Assembly: GCA_002337145.1 (NCBI GenBank)
Contig: DDFK01000001.1
Location: 558,001 to 622,000, forward strand
Direction of reading: 5' to 3'
DNA from: Chitinophagaceae bacterium UBA1930
Lineage (GTDB): Bacteria; Bacteroidota; Bacteroidia; Chitinophagales; Chitinophagaceae
DNA length: 64,000 nucleotides
The position numbers were made by a program, and so were the translations under genes. Below, one piece after another: positions 49,571 to 57,825 of this stretch (position 1 is its first letter; each line of letters begins with the position of its first letter). Under the pieces are notes generated by a model that ran no database searches, had not been told where the DNA came from, and saw only the letters and a list, made by a program, of their open reading frames with translations.

Positions 49571-51367
49571 CTATACCTCGCTTGCCAGTTTACTTTTTTT
49601 GAAGCCATACATAAAATAGATAACCAGACCAATTGCAAGCCAGCCCGTAAACCATGCCCAGTTCAATGCCGTCATGCCCGTTAACAGATACAAACAGGTG
49701 GTAAGGCCCAGTAGCGGAATAAGGGAGTATTGTTTGATGAATGTTACGATACACATGATGATGGCCGCTGCCCAGAATATGATGGTTGATATGTTGACCG
49801 TTCTTTTTGCCAACAATGCATCGGCAAGGGCTTCCTGAATTTTTTTGGCTGTTGGGTTGCTTACCGATTTAGTGATGCTTTCCGTTTGGGCCTGCGTTAG
49901 GCTAAGTTGGAACAGGTTGTGGAAATAGTCTTTTGTACATATTGCCAAAATGATCAATGCCCCAATAATGATTGCAGGATAAATGAAGCGGCCATTGATA
50001 AACGGTATATGGAACTTGCCTGCTTCTTTTTCCCTACGGGGAATTAACAGTACGCCGCCGCAAACAAGTACAAATGCAAAAAGGGTTGCTATGCTGGTGA
50101 AATCCAATACAAAGGTTTTGTCGGTAAACAGGATGGGCACCCCCACAACCAAGCCTGTAACAATGGTGGAGAAGGAAGGCGTATTGAACTTTGGATGTAT
50201 CTTTTGGAATACAGGTGGCAATAGCCCATCGCGGCTCATGCTCATCCATATACGTGGCTGGCCCATTTGAAATACGAGCAGTACACTTGTCATGGCCACT
50301 ACTGCACAAATGGCCACCAGGAACTGCATCCAACCAATGTTGAGGTTCTGTGGCTCAAATATGAATGCGAGTGGGTCGCCGATGCCATCGAAATTCTTAT
50401 AGTTTACAGAGCCTGTCAATACAAGTGTCAACAGGATATAGATAATGGTGCAGATGACCAATGAAAGTATCATGCCTTTGGGAAGGTCGCGTTGGGGGTT
50501 CTTGCTTTCTTCGGCCAGTACGCTTACCGCATCAAAACCAATATAGGCAAAGAACACACCGCTTACTGCTGCCATTACACCGCCAAAACCGTTTGGCATA
50601 AATGATTTGATGCCTGCATCGTTTGTTGGTGTCCAGTTACTGGTTAACCCACCCGAAAAAACCATATAGCCACCAACCAGTATAACCAGTAGTACCACTA
50701 CCAGTTTCAGTATGACCATTACATTGCTAAAGTTCCGGCTCTCTTTAATGCCACGGAAAACAAGGTAGGTAATGAGTATGTTGATGATGAGTGCCGGCAG
50801 GTCGAGAATGATTCTTAAGCTACCAATAACAGGTGCGTTAGCCCATGCTGCCAATAATTCTTTGTTGCTGCTACCATCGGTCACGGCATGTTTTGCTTCC
50901 ATATAACTGGTGCATAGGTATTCGGGAATATGGATATTGCATTTGTGCAGGAAGGAGGTAAAATAATCGCTCCAGCTATAGGCTACGTAGATATTGCCAA
51001 TGGAATATTCCATGATCAGGGCCCATCCAATGATCCAGGCAAACAGTTCGCCAAAGCTTGCATAGGCGTAAGTATATGCACTACCGGCAACAGGTATGCG
51101 GCTTGCAAACTCCGAGTAGCAGAAAGCAGTAAAGGCACATGCAATTGCCGTAATAACAAAAAGTACAACAACACCAGGACCACCATTGAAAACCGCACCA
51201 CCCAGGCTGCTGAAACTGCCTGCACCCAATATGGCAGCGATGCCAAAAAAGGTAAGGTCCTTTACATTCAGTACACGTTTTAAGCCGGAAGAATGCCCTT
51301 CTTCGTTTGCTGCGGCATCAGCAATGATTTTGCCTATTTTTTTTGTACGGAAGATGGAATTGGCCAT
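49571..51367 (-). CDS. APC-family amino acid permease, cationic amino acid transporter type
   Basis: The 598-residue protein has about 14 membrane helices. APC motifs include FFGIAAILGAGSFSSLGGAVF in helix 1, CYSEFASRIPVAGSAYTYAYASFGEL and GVFFAYIGFDAVSVLAEESKNPQRDLPKGM. It matches the cationic amino acid transporter (CAT) subfamily by length and by the C-terminal extra helices. A hydrophilic insert (residues about 150-180, YMEAKHAVTDGSSNKEL) lies between helices. Substrate is likely an amino acid taken up by proton symport. Confidence 0.9.
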   Translation of the reverse strand: MANSIFRTKKIGKIIADAAANEEGHSSGLKRVLNVKDLTFFGIAAILGAGSFSSLGGAVFNGGPGVVVLFVITAIACAFTAFCYSEFASRIPVAGSAYTYAYASFGELFAWIIGWALIMEYSIGNIYVAYSWSDYFTSFLHKCNIHIPEYLCTSYMEAKHAVTDGSSNKELLAAWANAPVIGSLRIILDLPALIINILITYLVFRGIKESRNFSNVMVILKLVVVLLVILVGGYMVFSGGLTSNWTPTNDAGIKSFMPNGFGGVMAAVSGVFFAYIGFDAVSVLAEESKNPQRDLPKGMILSLVICTIIYILLTLVLTGSVNYKNFDGIGDPLAFIFEPQNLNIGWMQFLVAICAVVAMTSVLLVFQMGQPRIWMSMSRDGLLPPVFQKIHPKFNTPSFSTIVTGLVVGVPILFTDKTFVLDFTSIATLFAFVLVCGGVLLIPRREKEAGKFHIPFINGRFIYPAIIIGALIILAICTKDYFHNLFQLSLTQAQTESITKSVSNPTAKKIQEALADALLAKRTVNISTIIFWAAAIIMCIVTFIKQYSLIPLLGLTTCLYLLTGMTALNWAWFTGWLAIGLVIYFMYGFKKSKLASEV

Positions 51368-51460
51368 GTACAGTGTTGTTTTGGTTGAGAAGGTTTAAAG
51401 CTAAGGGAATAAGCGGAAAAACAAAAAAGCGGTTTTGAATTTTACAGTCGTGAAAAACAA

Positions 51461-51499
51461 AAGGGTGAGAGTAGACATGCTGGCGTCCCTTTCACCCTT
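51461..51499 (-). terminator. Terminator of the polyprenyl synthase gene
   Basis: AAGGGTGA (51461-51468) and TCACCCTT (51492-51499) form an 8-bp stem with a long loop. On the minus strand it ends in TTGTTTTTC. Moderate support. Confidence 0.55.
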
Positions 51500-51512
51500 A
51501 TATTTTATTTAC

Positions 51513-52478
51513 TTAATAATCACGCTGTACGAGGAACTCTGCCAGCTCAACCATCGGCTTTTTGCGTACTGAGGTTACTGCAATATCTTCTAAATGCTTA
51601 TAGGCTGTTTGTACATATTTCTCTTTTAGTTCCCTGGCCCATGCATCTACATTACAGGCCCTGAATATGGCCAGTATCCTTTCAACCTTGTCTGCAGGGT
51701 TCTGTTGCATTAGTTCCTTCATTTCTTTTTTCTGTGCATCAGATGCTACTTCCAAGGCATGCAGTAGTAAAAAGGTTTTCTTGTTCTGCCGTATATCGCC
51801 ACCAACATCCTTACCAAATTTTTCGGGGTCGCCAAAAGCATCCAGGTAGTCATCCTGAATCTGAAAGGCAATGCCTAGGTTCCTTCCAAATTCATACAAG
51901 TGGTTGCAGTTGCCTTCGCTTGCACCACCAATAATGGCCCCCATTTGCAGGCTTGCCGCTATAAGTACAGAGGTTTTAAGGCTGATCATGTGAATGTACT
52001 CATCCAGCGAAACAGTTTCCTGTTTTTCAAAATCCATATCCAGTTGCTGGCCTTCGCATACCTCTCTGGCTGTTTTATTGAAAACGGACAATATGCGGTG
52101 CAGGTAGTGGGTGTTTATTTTGTTGATGTAATCGTAGCAGCGTATCAGCATTACATCGCCACTTAACAGAGCGGTATTGTCGCCATATTTTTTATGTACG
52201 GTTTCCATGCCACGTCTTAGCGGGGCCGCATCCATTATATCGTCGTGTATCAGCGTAAAGTTGTGAAACAGTTCTATGGCAGTGGCCACATGGTATGCAT
52301 CGGCATGTATTGCGTCAAACAGTTCGTTGCCCATCAGGCACATCACGGGCCTTATCCTTTTGCCCCCCATGGACAGAAAATAATTGTTGGGTTCGTATAA
52401 GGTGGAGGGCTGTTCGGGAAAGTGTGCAACCGCAAACCTTTCCGCAAAATCATTAACTAAATCTTTTAACAAATGCAT
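51513..52478 (-). CDS. Polyprenyl diphosphate synthase (trans-isoprenyl type)
   Basis: The 321-residue enzyme condenses isopentenyl diphosphate with allylic diphosphates. Its two Asp-rich motifs are LIHDDIMDAAPLRRG (first DDxxD) and FQIQDDYLDAFGD (second DDxxD), with GGKRIRP near the N-terminus. Chain length (geranylgeranyl, farnesyl or longer) cannot be told from this alone. A TAGGTTTG motif ends four bases before the ATG, so the mRNA may be leaderless. It lies between the amino acid permease and a small beta-barrel gene. Confidence 0.93.
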   Translation of the reverse strand: MHLLKDLVNDFAERFAVAHFPEQPSTLYEPNNYFLSMGGKRIRPVMCLMGNELFDAIHADAYHVATAIELFHNFTLIHDDIMDAAPLRRGMETVHKKYGDNTALLSGDVMLIRCYDYINKINTHYLHRILSVFNKTAREVCEGQQLDMDFEKQETVSLDEYIHMISLKTSVLIAASLQMGAIIGGASEGNCNHLYEFGRNLGIAFQIQDDYLDAFGDPEKFGKDVGGDIRQNKKTFLLLHALEVASDAQKKEMKELMQQNPADKVERILAIFRACNVDAWARELKEKYVQTAYKHLEDIAVTSVRKKPMVELAEFLVQRDY

Positions 52479-52482
52479 GGTA

Positions 52483-52490
52483 CAAACCTA
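52483..52490 (-). promoter_or_regulatory. Promoter -7 motif abutting the polyprenyl synthase start
   Basis: On the minus strand TAGGTTTG is followed by TACC and the ATG at 52478. It fits TAnnTTTG. No good -33 box is seen, so support is modest. Confidence 0.35.
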
Positions 52491-52582
52491 ATAGAAAATC
52501 CACTTCCATTTTGCACGCAGCGGAATAAATTAAAAACTGGCATGGTTTTATTATCAGAGAAGATGAACTAAAAACATTACTT

Positions 52583-53062
52583 ATGAAAAAGTTTCTCATC
52601 CTAAGCCTCATTGCTACTACCTGTACCATTGCAGCATCTGCACAAAGCATGGGCTCAAGTTATACCACGGCTGTTGGTGTAAAGATATATCCAGGAGCCT
52701 TGTCCGTAAAGCATTTCACCGCTAGTAACAGGGCTATTGAAGGGCTGGGTTATTTCTGGCAATATGGTTTCCGGGTTACGGGACTATATGAAATTCATGG
52801 CGACATAAACGGTGCCCCGGGGTTGAAGTGGTATGTTGGCCCAGGTGCCCACATTGGTACATGGAACGATAAATGGAAAAAGGATTACCCTAGTCGCGAA
52901 AGTGGTTTACAGTTGGGTATAGATGGCGTATTGGGCCTTGATTACAAGTTTAACGGTGCCCCTATCAACCTTAGCTTCGACTGGCAGCCTTCATTCAACT
53001 TTGTTGGCTATAATTATTTTGAAGGCGGTTGGGGTGGCCTTGGTATCAGGTACACTTTTTAG
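52583..53062 (+). CDS. Small outer-membrane beta-barrel protein (predicted)
   Basis: The 159-residue protein has a signal peptide (MKKFLILSLIATTCTIAASAQ) and a mature part of alternating hydrophobic residues that would give about eight strands (TAVGVKIYPGALSVKHF, IEGLGYFWQYGFRVTGLYEIHG, GLKWYVGPGAHIGTW). It ends LGIRYTF, with a C-terminal Phe typical of OMP strands. No family name is known to me, but such single-barrel proteins are common in Bacteroidetes. Confidence 0.75.
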   Translation: MKKFLILSLIATTCTIAASAQSMGSSYTTAVGVKIYPGALSVKHFTASNRAIEGLGYFWQYGFRVTGLYEIHGDINGAPGLKWYVGPGAHIGTWNDKWKKDYPSRESGLQLGIDGVLGLDYKFNGAPINLSFDWQPSFNFVGYNYFEGGWGGLGIRYTF

Positions 53063-53085
53063 AATACAGCAACTCCATCATAAAG

Positions 53086-53118
53086 AAAGGGTGCATTTAA
53101 TATGCACCCTTTTATTTT
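53086..53118 (+). terminator. Terminator after the beta-barrel gene
   Basis: AAAGGGTGCAT (53086-53096) pairs with ATGCACCCTTT (53102-53112) in a perfect 11-bp stem with a 5-base loop, followed by ATTTTTT. Confidence 0.9.
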
Positions 53119-53139
53119 TTGTACAGGCTTTGGTATGCA

Positions 53140-53180
53140 GGTTGGACCGTAGTGGCGTCGCACCCATCAGCCAAAGAACA
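53140..53180. repeat. GGCGTCGCACCCATCA-type dispersed repeat, copy 5
   Basis: GTTGGACCGTAGTGGCGTCG then CACCCATCAGCCAAAGAACA. It lies between two convergent genes, behind the terminator at 53086-53118. Confidence 0.65.
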
Positions 53181-53264
53181 ATATTGGGCAACCTGCTATC
53201 TAAAACTGTCAATCATTATTTAAATAGTGTGGCAAATATTGTGGATTATTTGCCACAGTACCCA

Positions 53265-53669
53265 TTAGTAAAAAAGATTGGACAATACATTGCTGGCGTC
53301 GTTTGTAGCAGGTTTCAATCCCAGAAATTTATTCATCTGGTTTTTTACCAAAGTACCTGCAAGCTGTGTCTTTAAATTGCTTAAAAGGCTTGCCTGTTTT
53401 TCTTTGTAGGCTGTTTTATTGGTTTGCAACAAAGGCAGTATCTGCGATTTTGCCTGCATAAAGGTGGAAACTGCACTGGTTACTTTGGGTACCTGCGTTG
53501 CACTTAAACCCAGCTTGGTGGTAAGTTTGTCCGTAATGCTTTTCGTTAAGGTGTTTACATCAAAACCCGCAGCAGATGCTACTGTTTTTGCTTTGTCCAA
53601 TATTCCCTGTGCGTTGGAAACAGATGAAATGCCCATTGCAATAATGGCAACAACAATCATTTTTTTCAT
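53265..53669 (-). CDS. Secreted small protein of unknown function
   Basis: The 134-residue protein has a signal peptide (MKKMIVVAIIAMGISSVSNA) from the ATG at 53669 (the frame opens at 53678 with three extra residues). The mature part is helical, rich in Lys, Ala and Thr (ILDKAKTVASAAGFDVNTL, SAVSTFMQAKSQILPLL). It resembles the small DUF-type secreted proteins of Bacteroidetes. No function can be named. It follows ftsY on the same strand by 24 bases. Confidence 0.65.
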   Translation of the reverse strand: MKKMIVVAIIAMGISSVSNAQGILDKAKTVASAAGFDVNTLTKSITDKLTTKLGLSATQVPKVTSAVSTFMQAKSQILPLLQTNKTAYKEKQASLLSNLKTQLAGTLVKNQMNKFLGLKPATNDASNVLSNLFY

Positions 53670-53693
53670 AACAAACATTTTAATGATTAAAAA

Positions 53694-54656
53694 TTATGCT
53701 TCTAATTTAAAAAGGCTATCCACAAATTCCTTTTTGTCAAAAATCAACAGGTCATCAATTTTTTCGCCCACACCTATAAATTTAACCGGTATTTTAAATT
53801 GGTTGGCAATGGCCAAAACAACACCGCCTTTGGCTGTGCCGTCCAATTTGGTAATGGTCAATGAAGTTACATCGGTAGCTGCTGTAAAATGTTTGGCCTG
53901 CTCCAGTGCATTCTGCCCGGTGCTGCCATCCAGTACCAGCATTACCTCATGTGGTGCATTGGGTATTACTTTTTGAATAACCCGTTTAATCTTGCTAAGC
54001 TCATCCATTAAATGTACCTTATTGTGCAAACGGCCGGCGGTATCAATAATTACAATATCACTACCTTTTGCCACGGCACTTTGCACGGTATCAAAAGCTA
54101 CTGCACTAGGGTCGCTACCCATGGCCTGCTTTACAATGGGCACACCTACCCTTTCGCTCCAGATGGTTAGCTGGTCAACTGCAGCGGCACGAAAAGTATC
54201 TGCCGCCCCCAAAATTACATTGTGCCCGGCTTTTTTGTAGTTATGTGCCAGCTTGCCAATGGTTGTTGTTTTGCCTACGCCGTTAACGCCCACCACCAGT
54301 ATCACATAGGGTTTCCTGCCTTCGGGTATCTCAAAATTCTTGTAGGAGCTGTCATCTGCATCAATCAGCACATTCCTGATCTCTTCCTGCAATAACTTAT
54401 TCAGTTCGGAAGTATTGATGTACTTGTCTTGCTTAACGCGTTTTTCAATACGTTCAATTATCTGTATGGTCGTGTCAATACCTACATCGGCACTTACCAA
54501 TGCATCTTCCAAACTGTCCAGCACTTCTTCATCAACGGTGCTTTTGCCTGCTATGGCTTTGGTTATTTTAGAAAAGAAGCCCTCTTTGGTTTTCTGCAGG
54601 CCTTCATCCAGGCTCTCCTTTTCTTTCTTGCCAAATAGTTTATCAAAAAATCCCAT
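53694..54656 (-). CDS. ftsY: Signal recognition particle receptor FtsY
   Basis: FtsY is the SRP receptor GTPase that brings ribosome-nascent chain complexes to the SecYEG translocon. The 320-residue protein has the N domain (about 25-105), the G domain with GVNGVGKTTTIGKLA (P-loop), DTFRAAAVDQL, DTAGRLHNK and TKLDGTAKGG. The N-terminal acidic A domain is short, as usual in Bacteroidetes. It starts at ATG 54656 and follows the rpmB-rpmG-DUF4295 operon across a terminator. Confidence 0.97.
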   Translation of the reverse strand: MGFFDKLFGKKEKESLDEGLQKTKEGFFSKITKAIAGKSTVDEEVLDSLEDALVSADVGIDTTIQIIERIEKRVKQDKYINTSELNKLLQEEIRNVLIDADDSSYKNFEIPEGRKPYVILVVGVNGVGKTTTIGKLAHNYKKAGHNVILGAADTFRAAAVDQLTIWSERVGVPIVKQAMGSDPSAVAFDTVQSAVAKGSDIVIIDTAGRLHNKVHLMDELSKIKRVIQKVIPNAPHEVMLVLDGSTGQNALEQAKHFTAATDVTSLTITKLDGTAKGGVVLAIANQFKIPVKFIGVGEKIDDLLIFDKKEFVDSLFKLEA

Positions 54657-54702
54657 GGTTATTGATTATAGCAATGATTTTACTTAATTTCTATCAAACT
54701 AA

Positions 54703-54733
54703 AAAAGCCATTCCTTGTTGTGGAACAGCTTTT
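54703..54733 (-). terminator. Terminator of the rpmB-rpmG-DUF4295 operon
   Basis: AAAAGC (54703-54708) and TTCC (54711-54714) pair with GGAA (54722-54725) and GCTTTT (54728-54733), with a 2x2 internal bulge, and the loop is seven bases. On the minus strand the arm ends in T residues. It separates this operon from ftsY. Confidence 0.75.
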
Positions 54734-54755
54734 AATATAGTGTATGCCTTGCCAA

Positions 54756-54929
54756 TTATTTGGCAGCCAAAAAGTCTTTTACTTTATCCTTGTGCACTAT
54801 AGCTTCCTTAAAAGTATATGCACCAGTTTTAGGGCTACGAACAGCCTTAATTACTTTAGTCCAGTTTTTTGCCTCAGCGGCGGCTTTTAAGTCTTTTACC
54901 TTAGCGTTTTTAGAAGCTGCTTTTGCCAT
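54756..54929 (-). CDS. DUF4295 family protein, small
   Basis: This 57-residue ORF starts at ATG 54929 with MAKAASKNAKVKDLKAA and contains NWTKVIKAVRSPKTGAYTF, ending in KDKVKDFLAAK. It is the DUF4295 family, a small basic protein found only in Bacteroidetes, always beside rpmG. Its place in a ribosomal operon and its charge suggest ribosome association, but this is inferred. It starts two bases after the rpmG stop. Confidence 0.93.
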   Translation of the reverse strand: MAKAASKNAKVKDLKAAAEAKNWTKVIKAVRSPKTGAYTFKEAIVHKDKVKDFLAAK

Positions 54930-54931
54930 GA

Positions 54932-55114
54932 TTATTTAATTTCTTTATGAACAGTTACTTTTTTCAAAATCGGATTGAACTTTTTCAACTCCATACGTTC
55001 TGGAGTGTTCTTTTTGTTCTTTACAGTGATGTAACGGCTTGTGCCGGGCTGACCTGAAGTTTTATGTTCGGTACATTCCAAAATCACCTGAACCCTGTTA
55101 CCTTTCTTTGCCAT
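54932..55114 (-). CDS. rpmG: 50S ribosomal protein bL33
   Basis: The 60-residue protein has MAKKGNRVQVILECTEHK and RYITVKNKKNTPERMELKKFNPILKKVTVHKE, the standard bL33 sequence. The zinc-binding CxxC pairs are absent, so this is the zinc-free form. It lies 41 bases after rpmB and two bases before the DUF4295 gene. Confidence 0.97.
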   Translation of the reverse strand: MAKKGNRVQVILECTEHKTSGQPGTSRYITVKNKKNTPERMELKKFNPILKKVTVHKEIK

Positions 55115-55155
55115 TGTATAGGAAATTTACCTTGTGGTGTGTAATTGTAATTAAA

Positions 55156-55392
55156 TTAGATTTTGTTGCCTTGGGCCCTTAAATCTTTAATTACAGAAGC
55201 CAGACCATTTTTATTAACGGTACGGATTGCTTCTGCAGAAAGCTTCAATGAAACCCAACGGTCTTCCTCAGCAAAGAAGAAGCGTTTTGTTTGCAAGTTT
55301 GGTAAAAAGCGGCGCTTGGTTTTAATGTTTGAGTGAGAAACACTATTTCCAGTTTGAGGCTTCTTGCCTGTAAGTAAACATACTCTAGCCAT
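55156..55392 (-). CDS. rpmB: 50S ribosomal protein bL28
   Basis: The 78-residue protein starts at ATG 55392 (MARVCLLTGKKPQTGNSVSHSN) and shows the family run VSHSNIKTKRRFLPNLQTKRFF and LSAEAIRTVNKNGLASVI. The open frame to 55446 adds 18 residues that are not conserved and overlaps the promoter. It heads the rpmB-rpmG-DUF4295 operon. Confidence 0.97.
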   Translation of the reverse strand: MARVCLLTGKKPQTGNSVSHSNIKTKRRFLPNLQTKRFFFAEEDRWVSLKLSAEAIRTVNKNGLASVIKDLRAQGNKI

Positions 55393-55415
55393 AACACATT
55401 TTTTTTTCGGGACGG

Positions 55416-55423
55416 CAAAAGTA
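55416..55423 (-). promoter_or_regulatory. Promoter -7 motif of the rpmB operon
   Basis: On the minus strand TACTTTTG fits TAnnTTTG and lies 23 bases before the rpmB ATG at 55392, the normal spacing for a short leader. The -33 box is weak. Confidence 0.5.
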
Positions 55424-55508
55424 AGCACTTGTGCCGAAATATCCATATAAAAAAGAAAGTTTTTTAAGGAATTTATTTATTCTTTCTAAATGCCTTTCAA
55501 AACAAATC

Positions 55509-55536
55509 AAAAACCCCACTGAAAAGTGGGGTTTTT
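55509..55536. terminator. Terminator of the OmpA-family gene
   Basis: AAACCCCACT (55511-55520) and AGTGGGGTTT (55525-55534) form a perfect 10-bp stem with a GAAA loop. T/A tracts on both sides make it usable in either direction. It lies just behind the stop of the porin gene. Confidence 0.9.
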
Positions 55537-55554
55537 GACTGAATAATTTATCTA

Positions 55555-56925
55555 TTAAAGCTCTCTAAGCTTCATTTCTACCCTTCTGTTCTTGGCACGG
55601 CCAGCCGCAGTTTTATTGTCTGCAATTGGTTTTTCCATACCGTAACCAGTAGCACTTAAACGGTTTTCTGCAATACCTTTCTTTTTAAAGTATGTCATTA
55701 CCGCAGTTGCACGGGCTTGGGATAATTTCTTGTTCAAAGCCGCAGAACCTGTATTGTCTGTATGGCCTTCAATATCCAAACCAAGAGTTGAGTTGTCAGT
55801 TTCGTTCAACAAAGCAACAATCTCGTCAAGGGATGCATAGCTTTTCTTCAACAATACAGCACTACCAGTAGCGAAATAAATATTGGTAGCTGCTTTTTCT
55901 ACTTTCTTCTTTTTCTCTTCTGTTATTTTAGGAAGCGGGCAACCACCATTGCTTGCAGGACCAGCAACAGTAGGGCATTTATCTTCTTCATCGTTGATGC
56001 CATCACCATCTGTATCCGGTATTGGGCAACCTTTGTAACGTGCCAAACCTGGAACAGTAGGGCATTTGTCTTCTTCATCGTTGATGCCGTCTTTGTCTGT
56101 ATCAGGGATAGGGCAGCCGTTGTATTTGGCTACACCTGGTACAGTAGGGCATTTATCGTTATCGTCGTTGATGCCATCTTTGTCTGTATCCGGTACAGGG
56201 CAACCATTGTATTTAGCAACACCTGGTACAGTAGGGCATTTGTCAAGACTGTCCACAATGCCGTCTTTATCTGTATCCTTAGGCTCAACTTTCATTGGTG
56301 GTGGTGGTGGTGGAATCACCTTTACTTCTTTCTTGTCAACCAATGGAGAACCAAAGCCAATAGAATAATTTAAGTGGTAGTTAACATTGGCAGTAGTTAC
56401 AGGTATATGGTAAGAAACTTGGGAAAATATAAAAGATTCGCCGCCGCCTAAATTGAACTGAAGACCGGCACCTGCAGGGATGTAAGCCCCAAAAAAGCTG
56501 CCTCCGTACATGGAAGCACCAACGCCACCAGATACAAAAGGAACCACAACATACTTGTCTGTTAACAATTTAAGGTTGATGGCTGCTTCGGTTTCAAGCA
56601 AAAATTTATTTTCACCGTATTGTCCACGGGTCAAAAAAGGATAGTCAAGGAATGAACCGGCCAATGTTCCCATAAAATCTACCTTATCGCTCAAACCTTG
56701 AAAATACTGCAGGCTTAAACCAGGGGTCATTTCAGAAAACTTTGCCCATTGCTTATTTCCCAATACGGTAGCAAGTGAAGTGCTTCCAATAAGGTCGGGG
56801 GTTTTAAAATCTTTCAGGAAAAAATTGACGCTTAGGGTTGGTCTTTTTTTCCAACTTACAGCCTCCTGTGCAAATGTGGCACCCAGAAAACCGAAAGTCA
56901 ACAAAGACATGATAAGTTTCTTCAT
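55555..56925 (-). CDS. OmpA-family protein with thrombospondin type 3 repeats
   Basis: The 456-residue outer-membrane protein has a signal peptide (MKKLIMSLLTFGFLGATFAQ) and a beta-barrel N-terminal part (to about 210). Four TSP3 calcium-binding repeats follow, of the form DTDKDGINDDNDKCPTVPG ... YNGCP (about residues 217-340; about 55985-56270 in DNA). The C-terminal OmpA domain has LGLDIEGHTDNTGSAALN and SATGYGMEKPIADNK, binding peptidoglycan. A short Pro-rich linker (VIPPPPPPMK) precedes the repeats. Such OmpA-TSP3 proteins are abundant in Bacteroidetes outer membranes. Confidence 0.93.
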   Translation of the reverse strand: MKKLIMSLLTFGFLGATFAQEAVSWKKRPTLSVNFFLKDFKTPDLIGSTSLATVLGNKQWAKFSEMTPGLSLQYFQGLSDKVDFMGTLAGSFLDYPFLTRGQYGENKFLLETEAAINLKLLTDKYVVVPFVSGGVGASMYGGSFFGAYIPAGAGLQFNLGGGESFIFSQVSYHIPVTTANVNYHLNYSIGFGSPLVDKKEVKVIPPPPPPMKVEPKDTDKDGIVDSLDKCPTVPGVAKYNGCPVPDTDKDGINDDNDKCPTVPGVAKYNGCPIPDTDKDGINDEEDKCPTVPGLARYKGCPIPDTDGDGINDEEDKCPTVAGPASNGGCPLPKITEEKKKKVEKAATNIYFATGSAVLLKKSYASLDEIVALLNETDNSTLGLDIEGHTDNTGSAALNKKLSQARATAVMTYFKKKGIAENRLSATGYGMEKPIADNKTAAGRAKNRRVEMKLREL

Positions 56926-56947
56926 AAAAACAGTTTTATTAATTTGG

Positions 56948-56955
56948 CAAAAATA
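56948..56955 (-). promoter_or_regulatory. Promoter -7 motif of the OmpA-family gene
   Basis: On the minus strand TATTTTTG fits TAnnTTTG and lies 22 bases before the ATG at 56925. The -33 box is poor. Confidence 0.5.
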
Positions 56956-57097
56956 AGGTGTGTATCTTATTATGTGTACATTAACATTGAAATAATTATC
57001 ACCAATTATTTTGCCGTATTTGTAGATGAATGCTCAATGAAGTAAAGAAATATTTAGACATTGTATACGTATTGTTCCAATTACACCAGATATCCAC

Positions 57098-57823
57098 ATG
57101 ATAAAAAATATTAAATCCTGTGTAACCATTGCCATTGCGGCATATTTTGGCCTTATTTCTTGTGCAACACCCGCCTCGATAGCCCACAGCAGGTATGGGC
57201 TAAAGGTAATTAGTAGCAAAGCAGGTTATATAAAGTCAGTAAAACTGGACAGTACCAAGCGGATGGTGGCATTAAGCAACTTTATTGTTCCCCTGAATAC
57301 GGATTGGAGGTATGCCAGCTCTGCCAATTTCACTGGTAAGGCTTTGTATAAAAACCCTTTGGCTTGTATGCGTATAGAAGCCGCAGAAGCCCTGTACCGG
57401 GTAAATGAAGAATTGAAGCAGCAGCATCTTGGCCTAAAGCTATTTGATAGTTACCGCCCTTATTCCGTTACCATGAAAATGTGGGAAGCGGTGCCTGATG
57501 ACCGTTATGCTGCCAATCCTGCCAAAGGCAGCGGACATAACCGTGGTGCCGCAGTAGATTTGACCCTTTATGATTTAGACACTGGTGCCGAATTGTGCAT
57601 GCCTACCCCGTTTGATGATTTTACCGAGAAGGCCCATCATAGTTACATGCAGTTAGACAGTATGGTTCTTAAAAACAGGAAGCTGCTAAAAACCGTAATG
57701 GAGAAGCATGGCTTTGTTGCATTGGATACAGAATGGTGGCATTATTACCTGCCCAATGCCGCACAGCGTTTTGAGTTGCTTGACCTGGACTTTAAAAAGA
57801 TGAGGAAATTGCTAAAGCAATAA
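57098..57823 (+). CDS. D-alanyl-D-alanine dipeptidase, VanX/DdpX type (lipoprotein)
   Basis: The 241-residue M15 zinc peptidase cleaves D-Ala-D-Ala. The zinc and catalytic motifs are intact: R120 in FDSYRPYS, H147 and D154 in GSGHNRGAAVDL, E212 and H215 in DTEWWHYY. The N-terminus (IAIAAYFGLISC, lipobox LISC with Cys22) marks a lipoprotein. No vanH or vanA ligase lies nearby, so it is not a vancomycin-resistance cluster; peptidoglycan recycling or breakdown is more likely. Confidence 0.9.
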   Translation: MIKNIKSCVTIAIAAYFGLISCATPASIAHSRYGLKVISSKAGYIKSVKLDSTKRMVALSNFIVPLNTDWRYASSANFTGKALYKNPLACMRIEAAEALYRVNEELKQQHLGLKLFDSYRPYSVTMKMWEAVPDDRYAANPAKGSGHNRGAAVDLTLYDLDTGAELCMPTPFDDFTEKAHHSYMQLDSMVLKNRKLLKTVMEKHGFVALDTEWWHYYLPNAAQRFELLDLDFKKMRKLLKQ

Positions 57824-57825
57824 CA

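Noticed and set aside
57098..57823. Vancomycin resistance cluster (VanX)
   Set aside because: No vanA/vanH-type ligase or dehydrogenase and no VanRS pair is nearby. The lipoprotein signal suggests a periplasmic peptidoglycan role.
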